Positions 22,889 through 33,149 of a stretch of 64,000 nucleotides of DNA are shown here, in pieces. Below the pieces are notes generated by a model that was not told the origin of the DNA, made no database searches, and saw only the letters and a program-made list of their open reading frames with translations. The translations under genes were made by a program, and so were the position numbers. Source of the stretch: Carya illinoinensis (Eukaryota > Streptophyta > Magnoliopsida > Fagales > Juglandaceae); contig NC_056758.1 in the NCBI RefSeq assembly GCF_018687715.1, positions 37,481,467 through 37,545,466 on the forward strand, given 5' to 3'. How positions within the stretch are numbered: position 1 is the first letter of the stretch; each line of letters starts with the position of its first letter.

Positions 22889-23295
22889 TGTTGCGGATGG
22901 AGACAAAAAGAAAATAAAAAGAGAAAATGGTGAGTCATGCACCGTTTGTTCCTTTGTCATATTAGGCACCGAATGCACCGAAAAATATTGTAGGCTGTTC
23001 TCTCCTATAAATAGGAGAGAGCTCAGTTGAGGTGAGTGTGCAGCAGAGTAGTGTAGAGAGAAAACAGAGAGTGTGTGCGTGCAGATAAAGTGTGGGAGAG
23101 AAAGAAGAGAGAAAGAGAGTGGGTGAGCAGAGAGAGTTTACAAGAGAGAGTTTTTGTAAAAATTATTTTATAGTGAAATTACAGCAGCTGTGGACGTAGG
23201 CAATTGCCGAACCACGTTAAATTTCATCTCTCCTTTATTTATAATCATCTCTATGTCCGAACAGCTCTCAACAATATGTTGTGTAGCTCCCAACA
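22889..23295 (+). repeat. Copia-4 3' LTR
   Basis: 407 bp with TGTTG...CAACA ends, immediately after a purine tract, with an internal TATA box followed by GA-rich leader sequence. No partner LTR is present in the window. Confidence 0.88.
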
Positions 23296-23516
23296 AATTA
23301 GAATTGCCTGTTTAAAAGAAAGCCTCGGAATCTCAAATCTCCAGTTCACGAAGAGAATGTGCACTCTAACACTTCTTATAAACACAAAACACCAACATAT
23401 CAACCGAGCCAAAATTACCCAAATCAAGTGAATTCTAAAACTAATAAATACAAAACAAAATCTATCATCATCATGATGCTTATCCTTTTTTCTTAGCTAT
23501 CACAATATTTACTTAC

Positions 23517-23844
23517 TTCTTTAAAAGTCCTCTCAAAAATGGAAATGTTTTCTGTAGCTGATCTAGCTGAGTTAAGCCTTGTACAAATGTTTTGGGAATA
23601 AGAAACACAAGCACAAAGGCAATGGCAGCCATAAGTGTTCCTACCTTACGGATGCAGCCATAAGTGTTCCTATCTTATGGATCCAGAGTTGTCTATATGG
23701 TATACAAAGGTTTGACCAATAAACATCATGAGGTTCTGGAGCCAAGTCTGTCACCCATAAAATCGGATTTGAAGATTGAAGAACCTCTGCAGTAACAGTG
23801 GCAGCATAGCGAGTTTTGAAAAAAACAAAAGTAGTTGCACACTC
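23517..23844 (-). pseudogene. OSCA/CSC1-like channel pseudogene, exon 5 of those visible
   Basis: Minus-strand exon with AG acceptor (after 23844) and GTAAGT donor (23511-23516). It encodes ECATTFVFFKTRYAATV, ILWVTDLAPEPHDVYWSNLC and, after the defect, TFPFLRGLLKK. These match hyperosmolality-gated calcium channel (OSCA/CSC1, HYP1/ERD4-like) proteins, including the PEPHDVYWSNL signature. A 29 bp tandem duplication (23625-23653 and 23654-23682) shifts the frame and gives a stop. Its start joins in phase to the exon at 39982-40161, 16 kb away. Downstream exons (the C-terminal half) are absent; Copia-4 sits where they would be. Confidence 0.85.
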
Positions 23845-24427
23845 CTGTTTGGACGAAAAAATGCTTTAGGCTGCTGGTGACAATTTTAAAATTTAACAAG
23901 CAATTGAAAAGTAAGAGGTAATTAATTAATAGTAACCAAATCAAGATTAAAAAAAAAAACAAATAAAAAGAGAGTAGTACTGAAGAATGGTTGAAAAACC
24001 CAAAAGCTATAATGAGATAAATGATATTTGCAGACAATATCATGCACACCACTGCCATAAGCCACTATCTTCTATTTAGAAGAAATTATAGGTTTAGGTA
24101 ACAACTCAAACGAATACAAGACGTCTGCAGTGATGTGTACTGGTATACCATATGTGGTAATTAACCAACTGTTAAACTGCATTGAATTGAAAGCGAACAG
24201 AGCTACCATACATGTCTAGTTTGAAGAGTACCAGTACAAAGCACGTGTGCATGTCAAACCTAGGTAAATTAAATAACACTACATCTTAATGTAATCTTTT
24301 TTTATTTTTTTATTTATTTTTTATTTTTTTAATGTCGGGGAACCTATCCAACAAGGCATGGTCATTCGAACCCACCCCTGCAAAGTAAACCCCGGTCACA
24401 TCTCAAGGTAATCTAATTGTAAAAAGA
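23845..24427. other. Intron remnant of the OSCA-like pseudogene
   Basis: Upstream intron of the exon at 23517-23844, up to the edge of the Copia-3 LTR fragment. It contains poly(A/T) tracts and the SINE-like repeat at about 24300-24420. No other coding sequence was recognised. Confidence 0.6.
24300..24420 (-). repeat. SINE-like dispersed repeat (copy 1)
   Basis: On the minus strand a GGGTTCGAAT word resembling a pol III B box is followed after about 60 bp by an A-rich tail (T-rich at 24296-24330 on plus). A similar arrangement, with CAACAAGGC and ATTCGAAC in the same order, recurs at 40928-41030. A clear A box and target duplication were not found. Confidence 0.35.
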
Positions 24428-24564
24428 TGTGCATAATAATGAAGAGGGAATTTCCCTACATCACCACTCTCAAGCTCTATTACATATATAGGTTTCAATT
24501 ACAGCAAAATGACCAACTACCACGTAACAAATTTCCCTTACCGACATATTATTTCAATCCTTAG
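24428..24564 (-). repeat. Copia-3 3' LTR, left piece (split by the gag-only element)
   Basis: Joins to 31897-31910 once the 7.3 kb element and its CTTAG duplication are removed. The joined LTR starts TGTTAGAAGAG on the minus strand, directly after a CGAGGGGAG purine tract, as a 3' LTR should. The far end (about 24428, ...TGCACA) is approximate. Confidence 0.6.
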
Positions 24565-25586
24565 TGTTGAGGGAAAAATGAGTGTATTGGCATATTCCTT
24601 ATGAAAACCTGTGTAAAATAGTGTTGTAATAAGTGTTGTTGCGAAAAGACTTGAAGTGTGCTTGAAGTGTGCTCGTTATTGGTCAAAACAGATAACTTCG
24701 CTCGACCCTCGCTCAACAGGGCGCTCGAGTGAACTCAGGTAGATTGCACCATTCGACCCTCGCTCAACATGAAGTTCGAGCGAACTCAAGCAGATTGCAC
24801 CGCTCGACCCTCGCTCGACACTGAGCTCGAGCAAACTCAGGCAGAGTGTGCCGCTCGACACTGAGCTTGAGCAAACTCAGACAGATTGTGCCGCTTGACC
24901 CGCGCTTGATACTTCGCTAGAGCCAATGTTCCAGATCACTTACAATTTAGGGTTTTGAAGCGCCTCTTTTGATTGGAACTATAAATAGAACAGCTTAACT
25001 TATGTTCTATGTGTGGAGAATCAGAGCAAAAACCCTAAAGGCCTCCAAGAACTTCTTAGAGCAACCTCTTCCCCATTTGGTTGATTCTCTCTTGGATAAA
25101 CACTTCTCCACCATAACACACTCAAAATTAATTCTTACATAAGTCCATTGAAGTGGACATATTTGTTACCCGGAAGAGTCCGGAGCTGCTGTTGATGCAG
25201 AGATTGATAGGTTCTCGTGGGAAGCTATAGAAAGGTTGGAGTTCCGACACTACATGTGTGTAGAGATCGAGTGGGTCACTCGTGGTGTTGCAAGTCAAGT
25301 TTAGCTACTACAAAGGTTTTGTGAGTGTCTCTAAATTGATTGTAACGAACTAAAATTTCTATAGTGGATTTGAGGTGGTGTCTTATACCCGGAGTGGTTT
25401 TAGATTTTGAAAATATTCTTCAAATGAGTTTCCACTCCGTAATCAAAATCATGTGTTGATTATTTGTGTTATTTGATTCATTTACTAACTGCTTGTTTGA
25501 CTAATTTTTGAAAGGCCATAAAAATTAGATTACACCTATTCACCCCCCCTCTAAGTGTAGTGTCGTGTAGAACCACTGCTTTTTCA
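24565..25586 (+). repeat. 5' LTR of the gag-only element, with 48 bp tandem repeats
   Basis: TGTTGAGGG...TTTTTCA. From about 24696 to 24916 it holds about four 48 bp units, each with a CGCTCGACCCTCGCTCAACA core followed by GCTCGAGCGAACTCAGGCAG-type sequence. TATAAATA lies near 24980, followed by the probable R region. The repeats explain the false minus-strand frame with a 16-residue repeat. Confidence 0.9.
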
Positions 25587-25655
25587 ATTGGTATCAGAGC
25601 GGATTCACTCCGCTAGGATTTAGTTCCTGAGTGTGATCCTGTTGTAGTGGTCTAA

Positions 25656-27560
25656 ATGGATAGGTCTCAATCACTCACATCTCTACCATTTTTTGATGGA
25701 AACAATTATGCGTATTGGAAAGTTCGAATGAGAGCTTTCCTTAAGTCTGTGAATGAACAAGTGTGGGCTTCCGTAACAAAGGGATGGAAACAACCGATTG
25801 TAGTCATTGAAAGAGTCCAAACCCCCAATAGTGTGGAAAATTACTCTAGGGATGATGTCAACAGGTGTAGTTGGAATAGCAAAGGCCTGAATGCTATGTT
25901 CATGGCCGTGTCCCAGGAGGAGTTCAAGAGAATCTCCATGTGTGAAAATTGCAAAGAGGCATGGGACATTCTTGAGATTACCCATGAAGGTACCAAGGCT
26001 GTAAAGAATTTTAAATTTCAAATGCTGACCACCAACTTTGAAGAACTTAGGATGAAGGATGATGAAACTTTTGATGGCTTCTATGGCAAACTTAATGATA
26101 TTGTCAATTCTCGTTTTAATTTAGGGGATAGAATTCCTGAGAACAGAATTGTGAGAAAAGTCCTTAGATCTCTTCCTGAGAAGTTTCGTCCCAAAGTCAC
26201 TGCGATAGAAGAAAGTAAAGACTTGGACAATATGAGGATTGAAGAGTTGGTGGGTTCCTTACAAACCTATGAACATACTCTTCCTATGGATAAGAAAAAC
26301 AAGTCCATAGCCCTCAATGCTATTAGAGAGGAGTCTTGTGAATCTTCTGATGAACTTGCCATGAGTGACAAGGAGATAGCTTTTTATGCTAAAAAATTCA
26401 GGAAGATGTTTGCTCAGAAAATCCCAGGATAGGAGAAGAGAAGGTTCAAAGGTTTCAATGGAGGTTCAAGTTCAAAAAACCGAGAAAAGAGCTATAAGCG
26501 AGAAACTAGAGCTGTCAAGGACAATATTCAGTGCCATGAATGTCATGGTTTTGGTCACATTCGATTTGAGTGTGCAAATTACAAAAAAGCCAAAGAGAAA
26601 GCTAATGTTGCTTCCTTGACTGATAGTAAGTCTGAGTCAAGTGACTCACAAGAGAGTTCTCCCATGAAGAAAAATCTCAACTACATGGCTTTCACTTCCT
26701 TTGTTGTAGGGAAAAGTCATAGCAATGAATCTGTGGTTGAAATTGAGAGTGTTTCTGAAAATGAATCCGAGGATGAAGATGACTTGCAGGAAATCTATGA
26801 GAAGTTGTATAAGGAATGTGTGAAATTGAGGAAACTCAATAAAGCACATATTGAGGAAATAGATTTATGCAAAAGAGAAAATGAAGGACTCCAAGGCAAA
26901 CTAAGAGAAGCCATTGGTCTAACAGATGAGTTACAAAAGAGGAATGTGACTTTAGAATATAAAGTGACAACTCATAAAAGTGAGCTAACTTTGTTAAATA
27001 CTAAGTTGCAGAAATTCTCCATTGGGACAAACCAGCTTGACAAACTCCTAAGTTTAGGAAGGTCGTCTAGTGATAAGAGTGGTTTAGGCTACTTTGAAGA
27101 GAATCCTGATGCTCCTTCAAGCTCAAAAGCATTCTATAAAAGTGTGAGAAATACAGTATTTGTTCCTGAAATGACTAAGAAAAAGAAGGCTCATCCATCT
27201 GAAAAGGGTAAGAAGCCTTTGCAAGTGCAAAAGTCAGTTCCTCCTCCCAAAAGACAAGGAGCTTGCAACGTGAGCCCCATATGTCATCACTGTGGAAAGA
27301 TAGGCCATATTAGACCAGACTGCTTTAAGAATTACATGAATGGCCCTAAGAATGTCTCAACCTTCTTGAGACAAAAAATTCACAAATCAAGCCCCGTGTG
27401 TCATCATTGTGGTAAGATTGGTCACATCCAACCAAACTGTTTTGAGCTTAGGAGGCACACCAAGAGAATTGAAAAGCCCTACTCAAGAAAATGGGTACCA
27501 AGGTGGATCATCCAAAAGGGAAAGACGCAAGCTATACATGGTTTTGGTGTTGTAGACTGA
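25656..27560 (+). pseudogene. Gag of the non-autonomous element (one nonsense codon)
   Basis: A 634-codon frame from ATG 25656, broken only by TAG at 26430-26432. The N-terminus MDRSQSLTSLPFFDGNNYAYW is the Copia gag (DUF4219/UBN2) signature. A basic segment and a CCHC knuckle (CHECHGFGHIRFEC) follow at about residues 290-305. Then come an acidic region and a coiled coil (about 370-480; heptad-rich EIYEKLYKECVKLRKL). Two more knuckles (CHHCGKIGHIRPDC and CHHCGKIGHIQPNC) lie at about 545-595. Three knuckles plus a long coiled coil recall Sirevirus gag. The start follows the primer-binding site by 55 bp. It would form particles and bind RNA. One stop suggests recent inactivation or readthrough. 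Confidence 0.9.
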
Positions 27561-28466
27561 CAGGTATGCATTACATGCATTTTTGTTTTATTTTATTGTT
27601 GATTTTTTTGTTGTTGTCTAGTTTCTTTGTTGTTGTTTGTTGTTCGTACATGCACTCCATGATTGTGCTATATAATAATGGGGTTGTTAATTCTAAAATC
27701 TAGGTGCATGTGTCTTTTGAGATTTGTATCATATACCTATGTCTTACAAAAGTTTGAAACATGAGTATCTCTTGTAATCTGTGACTGGCATCACACACTT
27801 CACTCCAAACTCGGTCAATTGACATTTCACCATTTGTGAGTTTATTAGAGAGGCAATCAAAGGTGGTAGGAAGCTCTACCTACATACAAAATTGACCACG
27901 GGCTAGATGACCTCATCATGGTTCGCTTGTGCAAAAATATGGTATCTCAAAAGGAAAAGAAAAAGGTGATGTTGTTATAAATAAAATAAAAATAAAAATA
28001 AAAAAAGGGGTGAAAAACAGAATAAGTTTTCTGTTTTCTTGAACATACTGAAACAAATATTTAAACATAAAGATTCAGGTCCTAACAGCATTGGGTTTGA
28101 CTTTCTGTGTCTTAAAAGAGCTTTCCAAACACTTATAGTTTCATGGTCAGCCCAACCCCGCTCACGTTTTACAGTTGAAATTTCTTGATTGATTAAGGAT
28201 CGCTTTAAACACGCACGTCTACATTACTTGTGATACTTTGTTTTTACCTACGGGTTTTATGAGAATATGATGCTCATTTACATTTGATATGTACTCTTGG
28301 TGTGAAAATTGACATTCTCAGTATTTGTCCAAGTCATGTGAGTGTTGTGTGTTTCAAAACTGGGCAAAATCTGGTGGTCTCGCTCGACCCTCACTCAACG
28401 CCGCTCGAGCGAAAACCGCTCGACAGGCCGCTTGAGGGTTTTAAGTTCACTCGAGCGAATGCCTGT
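27561..28466 (+). other. Spacer after gag where pol would normally lie
   Basis: About 900 bp with no pol motif in any frame. From 28380 to 28460 there are GCTCGACCCTC and GCTCGAGCGA words like those of the LTR tandem repeats. Confidence 0.7.
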
Positions 28467-28473
28467 TATAAAA
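28467..28473 (+). promoter_or_regulatory. Possible internal promoter (TATAAAA) for the second gene of the element
   Basis: TATAAAA is preceded by GCTCGAGCG-type words shared with the LTR repeats. It is followed by CT-rich leader sequence and a good splice donor (AAG/GTAAAG at 28600). The matching acceptor CTACAG ends at 29247, nine bases before an ATG, giving a 648 bp leader intron. Suggestive, not proven. Confidence 0.45.
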
Positions 28474-28969
28474 GCCTAGCGCCGCTCGAGCCACAGTGCA
28501 CTGTTTCGCAGTTTTCCTCTCCCGTGTGTTTTCATCTTCCTTTCTCAAAATCATTCGGTTTAAACTTGGTTTTTCTTCCGAAATCATCTCAAAATCAAGG
28601 TAAAGCCCATTCTCTTTTGTTTTTTCGTGATTTGGTGAATTTATTTTGGGTATTTTTCCGTGTGTTTTGCATATGGATTTCTTTGAGTGTTTTTCTTGAA
28701 AATATTTCATTTATTTAGTTTATTGAAACTCCTTTGGAGTGTTGGTTACTTAGGAGGCTTTTGAAACTCCCATGGGTTTTTGTCCGAGTTTCTCACTTAG
28801 ATGCACTCCAAGTGTTTGGTAAAATGCCTCAATGTTGTTTGTTTTCTCTTTTTCATCATGCATTGGCATAACATTGTTCCCATACCTATTTCATGTCTAT
28901 CCTAGGTTTGGGACATCGTTTGACTAAGATTGCATTGTGTTTGAAGGTGTTTTATTTTAGAAGAGGCAT

Positions 28970-29074
28970 GGGTCATGCATATGGGTTGGCATTGGCATGC
29001 ATATGGGTCATGGATATGGTTTGGCATTGGCATGCATATGGGTCATGCACATGGGTTGGCATTGGCATGCATAT
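28970..29074. repeat. Three 35 bp tandem units in the leader intron
   Basis: Units starting at about 28970, 29005 and 29040, each reading roughly GGGTCATGCATATGGGTTGG then CATTGGCATGCATAT. They are rich in GCATGC and ATGCAT palindromes. Confidence 0.8.
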
Positions 29075-29255
29075 GAGTCATTTTGGACTAGGCATATATC
29101 ATTGATTTGAAAAATGAAGAGTGAGACATGGGCATGCACCGAGTCTTGCATTGTCGGTTGGCATTGTTGTGATAGCATGGTTGGCATGCATTCATCAGGT
29201 CTTCACATTGCCTTAACCTTGTCTAACGTCATTGACTCTATCTACAGCCAAAACC

Positions 29256-30463
29256 ATGTCTCGACGTGTTCGTCCTCGCCACAACCCCCCTGCACCCGCT
29301 CAAGCCTACTTCCGTAATGCACGAGCCTAGGAGTTGTATTCTCGAAACTTCTCTCATCGTACTCCTATAGTCGAGCGTGAAATATTTCTAAGTGAGCTTA
29401 CCGAGACTATCATTCCTTGCATATTTGAGTCTCGCCAATGGCAGGCCTTGACCACTAGTCATCCCACTCCTTCTGTGGAGTTGGTTAGGGAGTTTTACTC
29501 CAACATTCATGACGTGTCTGTTGATGACTCGTTTGAGGTCAGTCTCCGGAACATTGTTTTCCGAGTAACTCCGGGCATGATAGCGAATCTGCTAAATGCC
29601 CCTCATGTGTCCCATCCTGTGTTTTCCTATACACGGACATCTTCTCCCAGTCCACAAGCCATTGCTGGATGTCTTTGTGGTCAGCCTAGTAATTGGGAAG
29701 GGACAACCCCTATTTCGACTGCTCGTTTTACACCTGATCACCTCATTCTCAATAGGATTATTCTCACTAATTTAGATCCTACTGGTCATAATAGTGATGT
29801 GGGTCTTGACCGTGCCACTTTGTTGTATGCCTTGATCAATGGTGTCTCCATTGATCTAGGAAGTCTTCTGTGTTGGGTTATTATTGAGACATATCGGTCC
29901 TTCAAAACACAGACTGGTTTGCCCTTATCTTGTCTAATCACCCGATTGGCCCTCTCCCAGTCAGTCGTTTTACTTTCTCAGGAGCTTAGAATTGCACTTA
30001 AGGCTCCTATTGGTCATAGGACTGTCCAGGTTAGTCGTGCTCACACCACCACGCACCTTCTCCTTGTTGAGCACCCTCCCGCTCCCTCCTCTCAGCCTTC
30101 GAGCTCTCGGCCATCCAGTTCTCAGCCGTCTACCTCGGCACCATCCACTTCAGCCCCCGGTTCGACTGAGCCAGCCTTCAGCAGCTTCTTGAGTATCTAG
30201 CTCGTCTTGAAGCCCGGTTCGATACTATAGATGCTACAGTTCACAGCCTCGATGTTAAAATTGATAATCTGCAGCAGTTTGTGACCCAACATTTCAACGA
30301 CATCGAAGAGCAGCTTAATGCGAATGATGAGGATTCAGATGGTGATGATTGGGACCCTTTACCTGTTGTGACAAAAAGGGGGAGTAGTACAGTACTAACT
30401 CAGGGGGAGTGTGGAGTGTGGAGTGTTACTTGTACCAACTCAGGGGGAGTGTTAGTTGTTTAG
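29256..30463 (+). pseudogene. Second gene of the element: 'putative plant transposon protein' domain, broken
   Basis: Starts at ATG 29256 (MSRRVRPRHNPPAP). A TAG at 29328 interrupts it, then the frame is open to about 30180. FESRQWQALTTSHPTPSVEL, VREFYSNIHDVSVDDSFEV, TPGMIANLL and ALINGVSIDLGSLLCWVI resemble the domain Pfam calls putative plant transposon protein (Transposase_32; recalled, not searched). A Ser/Pro-rich linker follows (about 30060-30160). One frameshift near 30175 leads into a coiled-coil segment (LLEYLARLEARFDTIDATV ... IDNLQQFV) and an acidic tail ending by 30463. Such proteins are common in large non-autonomous plant LTR elements and their role is unknown. Confidence 0.72.
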
Positions 30464-30821
30464 TAACACAGTGTTACTAACACTTTTTTTTTTTGAACAG
30501 CAACTTTTGGTTGCCTTTTGATTTATATCTCATGTTAGCTGTTGTTATTTGACTAATGGTTCTTGAACTTAATTTCTGATTTGTTGCTTAATGAAATATT
30601 TATTTTCTGAAACCTGTACTTGACATGACTATTCATGAATTATGGTTTGTAAATTGCAAACATGTTTTTGTGCATATGTGTATGGGTATGTTAACCGTTT
30701 GCTAAGTGCGTGCATAAATATTTCAAAGTGTTCAAGAATATGAATCTAGTGATGGGTGTGCTAGGATTAAGTCATATGTATAGGTTAGAGGTTTTGTCAC
30801 AGAAATGCCAAAGGGAGAGAT

Positions 30822-31891
30822 TGTTGATGGAAAAATGAGTGTATTGGCATATTATTGTGAAAACCTGTGTAAAATAGTGTTGTAACAAGTATTGTTGCAA
30901 AAAGACTTGAAGTGTGCTTGAAATGTGCTCGTTATTGGTCAAAACAGATGACTTCGCTCGACCCTCGCTCAACAGGGTGCTCGAGTGAACTCAGGCAGAT
31001 TGCATTGCTCGACCCTAGCTCAACAGGGCGCTCGAGCAAACTCAGGCAGATTGCACCGCTCGACCCTCGCTCAACATGAAGCTCAAGCGAACTCAAGCAG
31101 ATTGCACCGCTCGACCCTCGCTCGACACTGAGCTCGAGTGAATTCAGGCAGAGTGTGCCGCTTGACACTGAACTCGAGCGAATTCAAGCAGATTGTGTCA
31201 CTAGACCCGTGCTCAATACTTCGCTCGACCCAATGTTCTAGATCACTTACAATTTAGGGTTTTGAAGCGCCTCTTTTGATTGAAACTATAAATAGAACAG
31301 CTTAATTTCTGTTCTATGTGTGAAGAATCAGAGCAAAAACCCTAAGGGCCTCCAAGAGCTTCTTAGAGCAACATCTTCCCTATTTGGTTGATTCTCTCTT
31401 GGATAAACACTTCTCCACCACAAAACACTCAAAATTAATTCTTACATGAGTCCATTGAAGTGGACATATTTGTTGGCCGGAAGAGTCCGGAGCTGCTGTT
31501 GATTCAGAGATCGAAGGTTCTCGTAGGAAGCTATAGAAAGGTCGGAGTTCCGACACTACATGTGTGTAGAGATCGAGTGGGTCACTTGTAGTGTTGCAAG
31601 CCAAGTTTAGCTACTAAAAAGGTTTTGTGAGTGTCTCTAAATTGGTTGTAACGAACTAAAATTTCTATAGTGGATTTGAGGTGGTGTCTTGCACCCGGAG
31701 TGGTTTTAGATTTTGAAGATGTTCTTCAAATGAGTTTCCACTCCGTGATCAAAATCATGTATTGATTATTTGTGTTATTTGATTCATTTACCAACTACTT
31801 GTTTGACTAATTTTTGAAATGCCATAAAAATTGGATTACACCTATTCACCCCCCTCTAGGTGTAGTGTCGTGTAGAACCACTGCTTTTTCA
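30822..31891 (+). repeat. 3' LTR of the gag-only element (one extra 48 bp unit)
   Basis: 1070 bp, exactly 48 bp longer than the 5' LTR because the tandem array (about 30952-31220) has five units instead of four. Otherwise collinear with 24565-25586. Confidence 0.9.
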
Positions 31892-31896
31892 CTTAG

Positions 31897-32289
31897 CAAC
31901 TCTTCTAACACTCCCCTCGAGTTGTAGCATATATCACATATGCCTAGCTTAGAGCAAATGAACATGCTAGCGACCTCAATATGCTTGGTTGTTTCATAAA
32001 ATGAAAATCATCCAAATAGACTCAGTACCAATGTAAGACTTTGTGAACATGTCAGCTAACTAATGACATAGATAATACTCCAGTATCTTTTCAATAAGTA
32101 TACTTCAACCATAACCTATCTTTTCGAAAAGTATGCTTGGTTCTTTTATGAAATACTAGATTTGATGTAATATGTATCAGAACAATGAGATAGGAGTAAA
32201 AAATCCAATTTCCTGGAAAAACGTGTTGCAACCGTGTCAACTCACTAGCAACAAGAGCCATTGCCCTATATTCAACTTCAGCACTAAAC
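31897..32289 (-). mobile_element. Copia-3 fragment (3' LTR tip, purine tract, RNase H tail)
   Basis: Minus-strand remains of a Copia element next to the LTR tip at 31897-31910. The RNase H motif AEVEYRAMALV can be read across the Copia-2 insertion point (about 32240-32290), continuing as LVTWKSRKQTVVV at 37780-37830. Strongly mutated. Confidence 0.75.
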
Positions 32290-32746
32290 TACACTGTCGG
32301 ATTTCTAGGAGATAAATTAGGAAGTCCTATTTTAGATAAAATCTGTCAGATTTCTAGGAGATAAATTAGGAAGTCCTGTTTTCTAGCCTAGATATTTGCT
32401 GATTTGATTTGCTGATTTTATGGCCTTCCTGATTTAGTGGCCCTCATCTTCTATTTATCTTGTAATTGTTTCTCTTGGAGAATAATAATAATGATAATTC
32501 TTATTCTCAAAAACTATATGGTATCAGAGCTTTGTGCTCTGTTTCTTTTTTCTTCTTTTTTCTGATGATGTCGTATAAGTCGGCGATGACCTAAGCCCAA
32601 AGAAATCCTACCGTCTCTTCTGACTCGTCTGATACTTTAGAAAATATTCCACCCAATACCAATCCCAATCCCACGACTGTATCTACTGATTCCTATTCCC
32701 AGAATTCAGCCCTTTATCTTATGGCTACAAAACTCAATGGCACAAC

Positions 32747-33149
32747 CAATGTTTTGAATGCCGTACCAGATGTCGTACCGGTCAAGGCACTGGAACGAAA
32801 TATTTCAGTACCGGTACCGTTTCGTGTACCGTTTCGAGATAGTCGATATATAAATAAATTATATTTCAAAATAATAATCTATATATGAATAAATTATACA
32901 TGAATACATATGTATATATAAATTGTAAATAGTCTGATATGAATTGGGATCAAAAAATAAGATTATAACTTAAAAAAGTGAAAAAAAAATTTAAAAAAAA
33001 AACATAAAAGGCCGAAATACCGAAATACTGGTCGGCACCAGCCGTACCGGCCTGTATTTCGGCCGGTACGAAATAGGTACCTTACCTGTACCGGCCTGGT
33101 GACCGCTATGGAATGTACCGGCCGGTACGGTATGGTACCAAAAACACTG
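32747..33149 (-). mobile_element. hAT-type MITE (copy 2), inserted in Copia-2 gag
   Basis: 403 bp. Reverse complement of the element at 5473-5887. Target duplication GGCACAAC (32739-32746 and 33150-33157). Termini CAATGTTTTGAATGCCG and, inverted, CAGTGTTTTTGGTACCG. Its GTACCGG-rich subterminal regions and AT-rich core match copy 1. No coding potential. Confidence 0.9.

Larger units (their letters stand above)
19986..23295 (+). mobile_element. Copia-4: 5'-truncated Ty1/copia element
   Basis: Retains the GAG-pre-integrase region, integrase, RT, RNase H, a polypurine tract (AAGTGGGAGAT) and the 3' LTR (22889-23295). The 5' LTR, gag and protease are missing, so no target duplication can be read. 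The left edge is marked by an inverted repeat, suggesting deletion or rearrangement. The LTR starts TGTTGCGG, ends CCCAACA and has TATAAATA near 23005. Confidence 0.9.
24565..31891 (+). mobile_element. Non-autonomous gag-only LTR retrotransposon (TR-GAG-like), 7327 bp
   Basis: LTRs at 24565-25586 (1022 bp) and 30822-31891 (1070 bp). The perfect 5 bp target duplication is CTTAG (24560-24564 and 31892-31896). Primer-binding site TGGTATCAGAGC at 25589-25600; purine tract AAAGGGAGAG just before the 3' LTR. The interior has a Copia/Sirevirus-type gag (25656-27560) and a second gene region (28467-30463) with its own TATA-like box and leader intron. No protease, integrase, RT or RNase H is recognisable, so mobilisation must depend on another element's pol. 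The LTRs differ by several percent by eye, plus one 48 bp repeat unit. Confidence 0.93.

Noticed and set aside
24350..24370. tRNA-like B-box word (TTCGAA)
   Set aside because: No acceptor stem, anticodon arm or A box at tRNA spacing. At best a SINE remnant.
24676..24861. Minus-strand frames with a 16-residue repeat (SGAICLSSLE...), also at 30932-31168
   Set aside because: They are produced by the 48 bp LTR tandem array (48 is a multiple of three). They are antisense to the element, with no start context or homologous protein.
24696..24916. Regular repeats resembling a CRISPR array
   Set aside because: Units are head-to-tail 48 bp degenerate repeats without unique spacers, inside a eukaryotic LTR.
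28284..28718. 144-codon plus-strand frame in the gag-only element
   Set aside because: It spans the putative internal promoter and leader donor site, and has no protein-like motif.
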